This document shows positions 24,801 through 36,800 of a stretch of 64,000 bases of DNA, in pieces. Under the pieces are notes generated by a model that worked only from the letters and a program-made list of their open reading frames with translations, was not told the DNA's origin and ran no database searches. Source of the DNA: Atriophallophorus winterbourni (taxonomy: Eukaryota > Platyhelminthes > Trematoda > Plagiorchiida > Microphallidae); the NCBI GenBank assembly GCA_013407085.1, contig JACCGJ010019403.1, positions 1 to 64,000 on the forward strand, given 5' to 3'. The position numbers were made by a program, and so were the translations under genes. Positions within the stretch are counted from its first letter, which is position 1, and each line of letters starts with the position of its first letter.

Positions 24801-27800
24801 TCGGCGTATTTTCAGTCATTTTCCTGTGAAACATTCCCCATGCTCATTAATACGTATATTAACCCAGTGATGGATTACTCCGTGCAAGCTTGGGCACCAT
24901 GGCTACAAAAGCACATCAAGCTGCTCGAGAGGATTTACCACAGAGCAACTAAAATGGTTGGCTGTCTCTGAAAACTACCATATAAGGATCGACTGGTTCA
25001 TCTTGATTTGGATGCACTGCCTCGCAGACGGGTTCGATTTGATCTAATCCTAACGTACAAAATAATGAACTCAAAGGCGCACCCTCTGAGGCATCTATTT
25101 CGCTTCCGGTCAAGCCATGTCACACGTACTCACCCATTGGCATTTGATATTCCACATTCCCAACGGAACTCCCGTCGGTTCTTCTATTCGGTGCGCGTTT
25201 GTTTCTTATGGAACTCCCTACTTACTTTACTTTTGTGCGACTACCTCCTCCTGGATGATGAGTCGGCTTCGTTGACGTCACGGATTGCAGCCACCAAAGC
25301 TCGGCGGTTAGAAGCGAGATCCGCGCAGATTTTAAGCCAGGTCCGGTCCCACGTGCGCCATCCGTAAACCGATCATAGACCAAGCAGCTCCACGTCCGAT
25401 CTCACGGTAGCGAGCCAAGTCTTCACTTGTCCTCCGCTACGGCAACGCCATTCTGCGCAGAGTGTCGGCGATAGTGTCACCCTGGTTAGTTCAGCTTCCC
25501 GCGTCTCAGGATGTGGCCGAACCATCACAGTCTGTGTTGTCGTAATATTTAACTCAGGCGATGGATATGAAAACAACGGTGGCGAACCTCGTCATTCGTT
25601 ACTCACTCATCCCATCGAACTCCCTACCATCAGATGTTGTACAATCATCTAGTGAAAGGATTTTCAGGAACAAATTGGATATATTTATGCGTAGTAATTT
25701 CACCTCACATCCGGTTTATATAACATGATCTTTATCCAAACGAATATTTTTTCCATCATACCGAGAAAATACATGACATCTTTTTCTAACTACAAAACGG
25801 TCGATCTACCTAATGACTCAATTTATTTTGTATATATATTTATTGTAATTATTCGAATATCCTGTGTTGCTGTACAGCTACGAGCTTTTTTATGTCATAA
25901 ATTCTTGAATCTTGAATCTTGACGAATTTTCAACAACTGGTTTGATAAGAATGGTATAGATCACATTTAGCAAACACTCTTGAACACTTGTGTTGCAAAC
26001 GTTATTCTTTCATACTTGGTCTCCGTTCAGCTACAAAATAATAATATTAATCACGATAACAGGTGTCAGAATAGTGTCTGGAGTCATCTCCACACGAACT
26101 AGCACGCTGTGCAATTTCGGAGAACACGTGTTTTGCCAACTACATCAATGAACAAGGGAAACCGTTTAACCATTATTATTATTATGTTGAAAACATCGAA
26201 GTGCTAATTTAAACTAATTACGAAAATATTATGCAGGTAATACGTTTCCATCAAGCGCCGTGTTGTAACATTGGTATAAGCTTACATGTTGATCACGCAT
26301 AAGTTGGAAAGTGATTGCGCGCTCTAGAACTTTCGCAGATACAGAAAATTCTTATTTTTAACTTCTCCCTTTCCCCCAAAATAGTTGATTGCACGGTACG
26401 AACTAGATCGAAACAAAGACCTGTATCACGTCCATCGGATATCACAACTGCTGGAGCTGCTGCAATTCATTCGCATGACCGCTGATTCCGCGGATGCATT
26501 CATTGTCACCGGTGATTTCAACTTAGAATCCGATACTCCTGCAATTAAATTATTTCGTTCCTTCCTTGGAGCATCCGATGCATGGTTGCACAATGTGAGT
26601 TCAATTCCACAGTTGTGATTTACAATGTATTTAGAGTGGGTGGCTCTGGGATTTTTTGCTAAATATGACTGTCTGGGTGCGATACCGTTTGACGTTGATA
26701 ACTTAAATATTGTTTGAAACAAAAATATTAAAAAAATGTTGTCTGAGATTGACAATCGATTGGAATATGTTTGAGACCGATTGTGTATTCATAATGAAAA
26801 GAAATTTGAGTGCAATCGATTAGAGCAAGTTTTGAGTAACGTTTCAATTCTGACACAGAAGCGTCGTCAGACCAAGCGTGATAGTCAGGACAGGGAACAT
26901 GTTTAAGTAGTAGCCAACCCCCCACCACTTATTTGACCTTGATGCTAAACAGCCTATAGTACGCCTACGCTGTGTCACGTCTCGTGGGAATGACTAGCAT
27001 CAGTGGTCGATTTTTCTACTAGTGTGTATCAATATCAATCTAATACAAGTGAACACGGTCAAGGTCAGTTGACACAGCGGCCCACATAAATAAAAGTACA
27101 TCACTAACGCGGTTAATGTTAAGTTACATTTGAAGTAAAAGAAAAATCTAATTAACTAGTAGGTATAAGGTAAACAACAACTATTTATCTTCGCATCAGT
27201 GTCGAGCGCCAAATTCGGGCGATTTCTGCACCATCCACCTTATTGACTACCAGTCGACCTCCATTGGCAATTTCGACCGTTTCCGCATGTAGGTATTCGC
27301 TATACGGTTTAATACCCCGTCTCATTGGCCCGTATCTAAAACGTGCTCCGCCAAGGCGGAATCACGAATATGGGATTGATTATCTCTCGCACACCGGGGA
27401 TGTCTCTAAACATGCTTTCGGTATTCTTCGACTCGAGTATGAATTTCCCTGGAAATCTGCCCTATGCAAACGCCCGAACAGTCCTTACAGTTGATTCTGC
27501 AGATGCTGTTCGTAACGTTAGATAAAGATGTCTTATCCTTGAGGTGCATGAAAACCGATCGGATAGTATTCCCATATGGCCGCCTGGTTAAAGATTCTAC
27601 GTATCGCTTCAAATGTGCATTTTACATACGGTATACAAACTGTATCTCGCCAATTTTTCTGCGATTTTTCTGACGGATGTATATCGTTCATCAATTGGCG
27701 TTTTATACGGCTCCCTTCACGATGTGCCTGTTTTCGGTCTCTTTCGTCGCTGCAAGGTGCTCTATCTTATGGAAAATGGAACGAGCTATGGACCTGACTT

Positions 27801-30800
27801 GGATGTGTGGAAGTGTATCGTAGTACGGTATCTGTATCGATAGGTTTCCGATAGACAGAAGTTTTATTTTCCCGTCTACCTTTTGTGATAAACAGTCCAT
27901 AAATGGAAGAGTGCCTGTGCAAGATTCTACTTCCTTTGTGACCGAAATACGTGGGTGTATTTCATTTACATAGTTGAAGAAGGCCTATAACCGATCTCGC
28001 TTGATGACAACAAATGTATCATCAACATAGCGCAACCATAATTTTGGCTTAAGCCCTTCATTGTTAAGGGCTTCGTTCTCGAAATGCTCCATATACATTT
28101 TCGAGACGCGAAACACTGTAGGCGTACTATATGCTGTTTAGCGGTAACGTCAAATTAGTCGTGGGGGGTTGACTACTACTTAATCATGTTCCATGTCCTG
28201 ACTATCACCCTTGGTCTAACGAAGTTTCTGTGTCAGATGTGAAACGTTACCCAAAACTGCTCTAACCGATTGCATTCAAATGTCTTTTCATTATGAATAC
28301 ACGATCGTTCCCAAGGACATTCAAATCGATTGCTGAAACCTTTCCTAGTGTCTTGTGTACATCTACAATTTTACGACTTTCTGTTTAGAATGGTATATCG
28401 AATAAGTACTGACAATTCTAGTAACTATTCTCTTTTATTCTCAATGGAGAGGTACTAATTTCCACCTGTTTGTTATTACTTTGGACCAGACCGCCGTAGT
28501 TCAGGGATCGATTTCTCTGGAACAGCTGGAATTCAATGGATGCACATGTGATCGCGCCGATAACCCGTACGGCAACAAATTGTGGGCCAAGCACTACGGG
28601 AATGGAGAACGTTTGGACTACATTTTCTACCGCGCAGGAGTGGGGCCCTTCGATTTGAAAATTCATACGCGTAAGAAAAGTAGCCGATGAGAACCGAAGT
28701 TTTAATCAAAGCAGCGCAACTCGTATATATATATGTATGCGAAACACTGGCCTGATGCATATTTCTAGGTTGAAACTTACTTTGCTTACTTTACTTTGTG
28801 CGACTATCTCCTCCTGGAGGATGAGTCGGGAAGCCACTCGTGCAGGCCAGAAGCTGGACTTGGTTGTCAGAGGCTATTTGAGACGCGTGCCATATGAGAG
28901 CATTTTATAAACAATGGGAGCTTATCCCCACTGCTACCCCCGGTTATGACAACCTTTGAAACTTGCTAGTTAGTTACAGTCAAACAAACGTTAACTTGCG
29001 CCCGGGTCATCATTCGTATCACAATGCTACGAAACTTAATAACCTATTCTTTCACATACCAAATCTGACGTTTTGTGATTGGAACAAGAACCAAGAACAA
29101 TTTTATTATATACTGTCGCCAACGCCCTTGGATTAGCGTGATTATAGGGATCAATTAAGCGGGTTATACGACTCTTGGTGCCAGCCGTTCCATTGTGAGG
29201 TAAAATCGTATGTCATGATCAAATAACTTCGCCAAAACAAAATGGCAGTTTAGAAACCATAATCTCAAAATTCATTCAAATGAACATTTTGGTTTACCAA
29301 AAATAGTTCCCAATTTGCAACAATGTGACTGACACTTGTACATTTAATAACTGAGCCTCTGCTAAAATCACATGTATGCGCTTGAAACCTTACATTGTAA
29401 AATCAATATGCAATATAGGCATCTGAATTGCGTAGCACATGTGTAATATTGATCGATGGTAATTACACCCACCAGACCAGCTCAATATTTCAGCTAGAAA
29501 CTATTTTCGAGACGTAGCACGGTTAATTAATTTCCACATCGTGTTTTTCAGATTCCGTACGATTGGAGTGCAATGCTTCATGGCTGGATATGCGTAAAGT
29601 TGAAGAAGATCCAGATGGCCTGCACTATTCCGACCACGAAGGAGTTGCCGCTCAGTTTAGTTTATCTCGGATTGATTCACCAGATTCATTCGGTATGTTC
29701 CCCCTGATCGAATGACATTAAATGTTTATACGAGTAACGTATAAAAGGGGTAGAACACTCATATCCTTATTAACGCATCTAAAGGATAAAACACCTTCAG
29801 GCTGCGCGACGAATTGCATATATAAAATCAACTACAAAGGTTGCTCGGGAGTATATATCGGGCAAACATCCATAGAACACAGTACTAGGATAAGCGAACA
29901 CAAAAATCGAATTGGTAAGCAGCCACGTAATTCCAGTGAATATCAATCACTGATAAGAGATTCAGCACTAGCTGAACACGTGCTGGACACAGGTCACAAC
30001 GTTTGATCTTGACAACGTAAAAGTGATAAGGCGGGGAAAAAAACCATACATTGAACGATTTCACGCTGAGGCGGTTGAGATAACAAAGGCCGGTAAGAAT
30101 GCAGTCAATAAGGTGGATGGGGCTGATATCTCCACAATCTGGCGTCCGGTTCTGCAGCGGATAAACATTAACATGCGTGACCCCTTGTGCGCGCACCGAG
30201 CTAATCTGTCAGCAGATGTCATTCACACCTGCCAAGACTAGAACAATTAAGGGATTATACGGCACGTAGGGGTGGTGGTGCGTCAGTTGATATTGAACGC
30301 GCCTGTCCCTCTTAACGAGCGCAGAACCCACCATGGACTGTGCAGTTCTTAACCAGCTTATGATTGGTCAGGTGAATGCAATTCAAGCGCATGCGATCCT
30401 GATCTTACTGTCCCTACCTGATGAGTGCAAACAGCACGAAACCGGTCGTGGGGTGTTTTGTGACGGAAAAGCATGCAAATGAATATTATGTTTCAAGCTT
30501 GATCTCTGTTCGTACTGACACCCTTGGTCTGACGAAGCTTCTGTGTCAGAAGCGAAACGTTACCCATAAACTACTCTCACCGATTCATTACAAACTTTAT
30601 TTTTTCATGACATTAAAAGTTTATTTTCCTATCATGATGAAAAATTATATACATATTGGGTTTCAGATTATGCTGCCCAAGCCAAAACACCATGGCTCAA
30701 AGAATATAGTTAGGTTTCTAAACCGCTTATATCATCTAAGGTCAAACCTGTCTATGATTTTTAAAATACGCCATACGTCGAGCGGCTTAGACGACTGAAT

Positions 30801-33800
30801 CTGAGGACATTTTCACAATGTCATGCGATTTTATCCTTGTACAAACACTTCTTACTACTGTTTCCAACCACAAGTATATATTATTTAAACTACGAACTTG
30901 TAGCACAATTCGAGGTCATGCTTATTTAAATTACCACACTCCAAACAAAACTGGCATTTGTATCTCTATAGGGTGCGCATGTGATTGTTTGGAATTCCTT
31001 ACCTGCCAATTTGCTTTACTCCCAGTTTAGTTATATTCAAATCAAAGCTCGACTATATGCGAGAGAACCCTGATCAACCACCGAAAATATTAATGAAGTA
31101 TCCCAGTTTTGAGGTCCGATATATACATTCTTCCAATCATCACTGTTGGAAAATGTCAACCTGAACCAGTACATCATTTTACGTATCTTGGTTCAACCAT
31201 TGGTGATAACCTTTCGCTAGACAAGGAGATTGTGAAGCAAATTGTTCCCATTGAACTCTCGTGTTTGGGGCAAACACAAGTTGACTGTAAGAATAAAAAT
31301 GATGGTTTACAGCGCGTGCGTACTAAATGCTTTACTATACGGTAGTGAAAATGTCGTAGATGGACAAATTGACTAATGGTGAATTGCTTTCAAAAGCTGG
31401 TCTACAGAGCATGTAAACCCTACTACGACAGCGCCGCCATGTCTAGAGCATGGAAAATGGTCATATGCGAAAGATCTACTCTATAGTAAGTTGCAACCAC
31501 GAAGTCTACCCTTGTGCAGACCGCACTTGCGTTACAAAGACGTTTACAAAAGCGATGTGCATGCTCTTGGCATTGACCCCACGAGTTGGGAAGAACTTGC
31601 TCTTGACCGTTCACATTGGAGACATTGTGTTAGGCGTCGCCTGCAAGCTGGGGAGGAGCAGATACAGCTCTTGGCTGCTGAACGCAGATCACGCGTGCAA
31701 CTGACTTTGATCGACCGAGTTCTGCCTATCGTTGCGAGCACTGAGGGAGAGATTGTTTCTCCAGAATTGGACTGTTTAGTCATTCGAAAAGCTGTGGCAC
31801 CTGATAAATATCATGCGATTGTGATGTACATCCTGGGTGGTCATGGACCGAAGAAGGCCAACAACATCAATTCTTCCAATAGACTGTATACTTTATACTT
31901 ACTACCTCTAATTCGACTATGTAGTTATCTTAAAGTTAATTTCTTTTTATCGATAAATCCTAAATCGTGAATCGTGAAGGCCATTCCTCGAATGCACCAG
32001 CTTTAGCATTTTCCGAAAAGATCTAAGAATTTTATTTGTATCTTGATACATTCGAAAGGGAACGTTAATCGGATACATGCTAAGAATTTCTGTGATAACT
32101 TACTCAAACTTAACAATATTTTTTCGATATTATCGTTTTTCGCAGCGAATAACTCGGTAGAATATTTCTGAGTATCAGTAGCTACGGGATTCCATTCATT
32201 CATCAGCTAAATCCAGCACTATACGCTTCATTCGTTTTCTAAAAATCCAAAACAGTCAGAGAAATTTATCACTTGCTGAATGCCGTTACGAATATTCACC
32301 TATATGACATTTTCACTCAGCAGATAAAATCGTCAACCATTATATCACGGCCGCCACATGCCTGAGACCGTATTTGAAGCAACAAGAGCAAATCTTTCAT
32401 GCATTCGCATACAATACGGAGCACTTATGAATGATCAACTAATAGTTTCAGCGACGCACTTTGCAGATTAAAGACCGTGTGTACTCCACTATCAACTTCG
32501 TCTTGTTTGTCAACAAAAACACATAATTGAGATTCAGGGACCTGCGATTACTGACGTGGAGTGAACTAGATGCAAGCATATAAATTTCACTTTACTTGCG
32601 ATTTATATGCACAAAGTTGAGACCGAAAATACACATGCTTTTCATCTGACGAACAAGCGCGAATTATTTGCACATTTGCATTGCAATGATGAGATCACAG
32701 CGATTCACTCGGTCTAGAAGACTAGCCAGATGTTGCTAGATAAGTGATCACGATGCGGGTATGGATAATTCGAAAAACTGCTTGCTTGATCTTAACATGA
32801 CGTGCACGATTGATAAATGCAGCTTACAACGTCTAGCAATTAGAGTAATAAACGATTGCTTGAAATGCTGGTGTTTATATGTACACATGATTACATGTAA
32901 AAAAAGATGGCATTGATAAAAGTCTTCCGATGTCAAAATATTCATTTGCATGCTTTTCCGTCACACACCCCACGACCGGTTTCGTGCTGTTTGCACTCAT
33001 CAGGTAGGGACAGTAAGATCAGGATCCGCATGCGCTTGAAACCTGAAGAGTGCAAACAGCACGAAACCGGTTGTGGGGTGCGTGTGACGAAAAAGCATGC
33101 AAATGAATATTTTGTTTCATGGTTATGGCTTTAACCCCATTAAACATGTGTTTGGACACATGTGATTGAACAGGTTGGTCGTACCAGCCTTATCCAACAG
33201 TGGCATACAAGCGTTCCTTGTTGTCCTCTGATGTCATCTACGCCTCATCGTCGATGATGAAATACGAATCGTAGTAATAGTGTGAGCATGCGTCATTTCA
33301 TGGTATACGGCATTTTGTTCAACAGATGTATCACGAGCAAATGTAAATTAAAATATCCAGGTGGTTCGATAGCTTTTTACTATAAAAAATGCACGCAATT
33401 TGCTATTCGAACTTTGTTGTTACTCTTCAAGATTCAAGAATTTATGGTCGCAAAAGCACATAGCTTCACAAATAACAAATCATAGTAAATATTCGTTCAG
33501 GAAAAAGGAATAAAAATAATTACGTAATGCCAATTATAGTGCAGGTGAATACTTACCATGAGTCAATACTCACGTCTCGTTAAATCGTTTTGCAACAAAT
33601 AAGTGTCTAAATTTCGAATGAAACTTTCGCCGCTGCGAGCGATGACAATAGTTTCGCGAGGGCGTTCCAAAGGAAAAAGATGCGTACGCAATAAAAATAT
33701 CAGCGACAGCTGATACGGGAGTGGGGTGTTTCAAATTCAAAGTTTTACTGGATTAAAATAGATAGATAGATTAAAAATATACGGAATGCATAAGAACAAC

Positions 33801-36800
33801 ATGAATGTTTTACCAATATGGAAAGTCAGCATGTGTATTTAGGTGCGAGGTTGAATTTCGTCAACATATACTTGTCAACTTCAGCCTTGAACATGTTCAG
33901 GTTTGATGCCCAAATGTCATGTGGGGCCAGAGCGTTCCATGTAAAACAAACTCGGGCAGCATAGAAAAACCTTCGACAATTTGATCTAGAGTGTGGAATA
34001 ATTCACTTGTAGCCCTGCGATCTGCTACCACGTGCTTCTTGCTGATGAAACAGGTGTTCAAGTGGGTGATTCACTGTATGCAGTATGTGGAACAGCAGGA
34101 TCAAATCACCCTGACACGTCAGTACCAAAGTCAAACAGGTTCAGAGTTGCAATCCTTTCCGCGTTTTATAGTCCGGTCACTAGTTTTTAGCACGTTGGTT
34201 TACGCGTTGCAGCACCATGTCGAGCAGCGTGCTCCATGGGAGTACCTGCTTTGTGAAACTAACAAAGATCCCTCTGGGCAGTGCTAAGCTTTGGCAAGAC
34301 TTTTTGTATATCACAGAACACTGCCGTAAAGACTTTAAGTTACTGCTAATCCACACACCCATGTGTTTCTCTTCCATAACCTATGAAAGTTGCTGCGATC
34401 CATGTGAGTACTTACTTTGTGAAACTAACGAAGATCCTTCTAAGCAGTGCTAAGCTTTAGTAGGACTTTTTGTATACCACAGAACACTACCGTGAAGACT
34501 CTAAGTTACTGCTAATCCACACACCCATGTGTTTCTCTTCCATAACCTATGAAAGTTGCTGCGATCCATGTGAGTACTTACTTTGTGAAACTAACGAAGA
34601 TCCTTCTAAGCAGTGCTAAGCTTTAGTAGGACTTTTTGTATACCACAGAACACTACCGTGAAGACTTCAAGTTACTGCTAATCCACACACCCATGTGTTT
34701 CTCTTCCGTAACCCATGAAAGTTGCTGAGATCCCAGAGAGTAAATGAATTCGAATGATTTACCGACGTTTAACATTTTACATTTATGGATGTTGAATGGT
34801 AGGCAGTTTCGCATGGACCACGTATGAAATGTTTCGAGATCTTTTTGCAGAATTTGGCAATGTTATAATGTGCGTACGCTAGTCCAGACTATGATGTCAT
34901 CCGCGAATAAAATGACTTTGCTGCGTACTATTTCAGGTATATCGTTCGCGATCACCAGGAACACTATTGGCTCCAAGACTCAGCCTTGAGTTACGCCACC
35001 TGTAATTTCTACTAGGCTGAATAATGCCTCATCAAATCTAACCCTGATGACTCTATCAATCAAGTAATCTTGTTTCCAGGTGAATGATCTGCCGCCCACC
35101 CCGAGCTGCTCCAATTTCTGTAGCAGTTTGCTGTGGTTAACACGGTCAAAAGCTTTAGACATATCCACGTAACAACCAAGGATAGGGTATCTATCACCCT
35201 CCGCTCGAGTCCAATTATCAAGAGTTATGAGAAGATTGATGAGGCAGAAGTGTCTTATCCTAAATCCGTGCTGTGAGATGGAAAGAAGCTTATTTTGTTC
35301 CAACTGATTGATAAGTTCTTCACCTACAAATCTTTCCAGAAGTTTACAGACCACTGGCAACAACGCGACTGGTCTTTAGTTGGACACATCGGATCGGTTC
35401 CCGCCTTTTTATAACGGAGTGATTAACATACTTTTACAGTCAGTATCAACGTTGCTACAACTCAGTGTCATATTGAATAGATCAGAGCGTGGCGAGAATA
35501 GAGCAGGGGGCACAGTTTTAGGAGGAAAGTTGTTATTTCATCAGCACCCTGCGTTTTTTGTATTTTAACCGATTATCCTTACCAGGACACTCTCAGGTTT
35601 CACGGCGATTTCGTGTTTTGTGTTAATTTGTGATCTAAATGCAGACATCATAAATAAGCTCTCGTTAGGGCAGAACACTTTGAGTAAAATTGAGCGAGTT
35701 CGTTGGCAGCTTCGTGAGCAATCGTTGAATGGCTGCGCGTATGTTGTGAATCACGGTATTCGAGTAAATTTTTATACAGGATGATGCTGGGTATTTCATA
35801 TTTTGTACGTTAATATCACATCGCTTAGAAGGGGAGTAGGGAGTCTCAGTTTTTGCAATCGTTCCACGTACGTTAGTTTACGGAAACTACTTACGAATTT
35901 GGTTGCACGATGGTATAATTTATCAAGCAATAATATATCCATTTATATCTCTGAGTCCAAGCTTGTGATGCATGCTTCATGGTTGGAATTAAGTAAGCTT
36001 TCATGAGGGTTGGCAACGTTCCAGGCGAGGAGGTTCTGAAAATCAGTCGCAGCATACCTAGAAGCTTGGAAGCACGCTTGTAGATGACCTCACAATGCAG
36101 ACTGTTCTTCAGGCTGCCGCATACCCAGACTCCAAGATCCAGTTCCGACTCGGTCCAGCTCAAAATCGTCTGTCCAAAGTGATATTTGTATTGGAATGGC
36201 TTACGAATTTGCAACGTCTTGTATTTTCGGAAATTCAATGGCATCTTATTGGTTTGAAATATTATCATTTCAATAAGTTTCTGTCTAGGATGGAACACAT
36301 TGCTGAACCGACTGACTCATTTATCACCATCATTAGAGAATTGAAAGATAGAGTAAGCTTTATCTAGTTTTCGAAGCTTCTTCTCGAAAAAGTTTCAAAT
36401 ATCACATTATTGGCACTGCCTGCCATACTTTAAATCAAGCGCGCAACACTGTAGTTAGGTTTCCAAGCAAAAAGATTGATTTAGTCAATCCCTCCAAATT
36501 TCTGTGTACTATTTTTGCATGTGCTTTGAGAGCGGCTTATTAGATGGACTTTCAAGAAAATCTGACCAATTTTACCACAGAAATGTAAGAAAAAGATTAA
36601 CAACGAAGTTTTAACAGAGAATTTGAAAAGACTAAATTTGTACACATGGATTGATATTGCCAATCACCTTTCGGTTAATCTACCAACCACTTATCAAAAT
36701 TTCAATCGTTGAAATGGGAGTAAATCAATTTCAGCGTAACTGCTTTTACGATTATAAAATCAGAAACCGGTTCTGGAGTGCAAGATTGGAGGATGTGAGC

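Larger units (their letters stand above)
21684..25921 (+). mobile_element. CR1-like LINE (family A) with two younger insertions, in intron 3
   Basis: Plus-strand parts: ORF1 (21684-22440), endonuclease (22579-23418), linker (23557-23748) and C-terminal region (24800-25920) ending in CTTGAATCTTGAATCTTGA (25903-25921), the family's tandem tail. The RT palm with its catalytic motifs is missing between about 23930 and 24800, where a ribozyme repeat sits. An RTE-like fragment with a perfect target duplication interrupts the C-terminal region. Its ORF1 resembles the two LINE copies at 48.5 and 55.5 kb. Confidence 0.82.
26760..28115 (-). mobile_element. Penelope-like element, 5' truncated, in intron 4
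   Basis: On the minus strand the sequence runs from the RT palm, LWLRYVDDTFVVIKRDR (YVDD at 28029-28018), through a GIY-YIG endonuclease region (27612-27406, CKDCSGVCIGQ) and its C-terminal part ending NKVDGAEIARIWRS near 27200, to a 3' untranslated part reaching 26760. RT followed by GIY-YIG is diagnostic for Penelope-like elements. Frames are broken. A hammerhead-like site lies at 26830-26876. Confidence 0.85.
32940..33215. mobile_element. Ribozyme repeat, copy E, head-to-head inverted pair
   Basis: The left arm (32942-33005) is a minus-strand repeat end; the right arm (33041-33107) is a plus-strand repeat, about 65 bp each with a 35 bp spacer. The arms are near-perfect reverse complements from ATTTGCATGC through the hammerhead. 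The right arm continues to 33215 (GGTTGGTCGTACCAGCCTTA, AACAGTGGCATACAAG). Confidence 0.85.
33424..35570 (-). mobile_element. CR1-like LINE with an internal 166 bp triplication, in intron 6
   Basis: Minus strand: RT up to motif B (35363-34980, HGFRIRHFCLINLL, CYVDMSKAFDRVNHSKLLQK and GGVTQG, the VPQG box), motif C FADD at about 34905-34894 (KVILFADDII), then the C-terminal DLGVW region present three times in tandem, and a 3' end near 33424 with ATTCTTGAATCTTGAA. The frame is broken repeatedly. ORF1 and the endonuclease are absent (5' truncation near 35570). Confidence 0.75.

Noticed and set aside
27243..27843. Plus-strand open frames over the Penelope-like remnant
   Set aside because: They are shadows of the minus-strand GIY-YIG region; the minus-strand translation carries the family motifs.
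36741..36800. Ribozyme repeat at CAGAAACCGG
   Set aside because: GAAACCGGTT occurs, but no CTGANGA lies before it and no stem II can be drawn.
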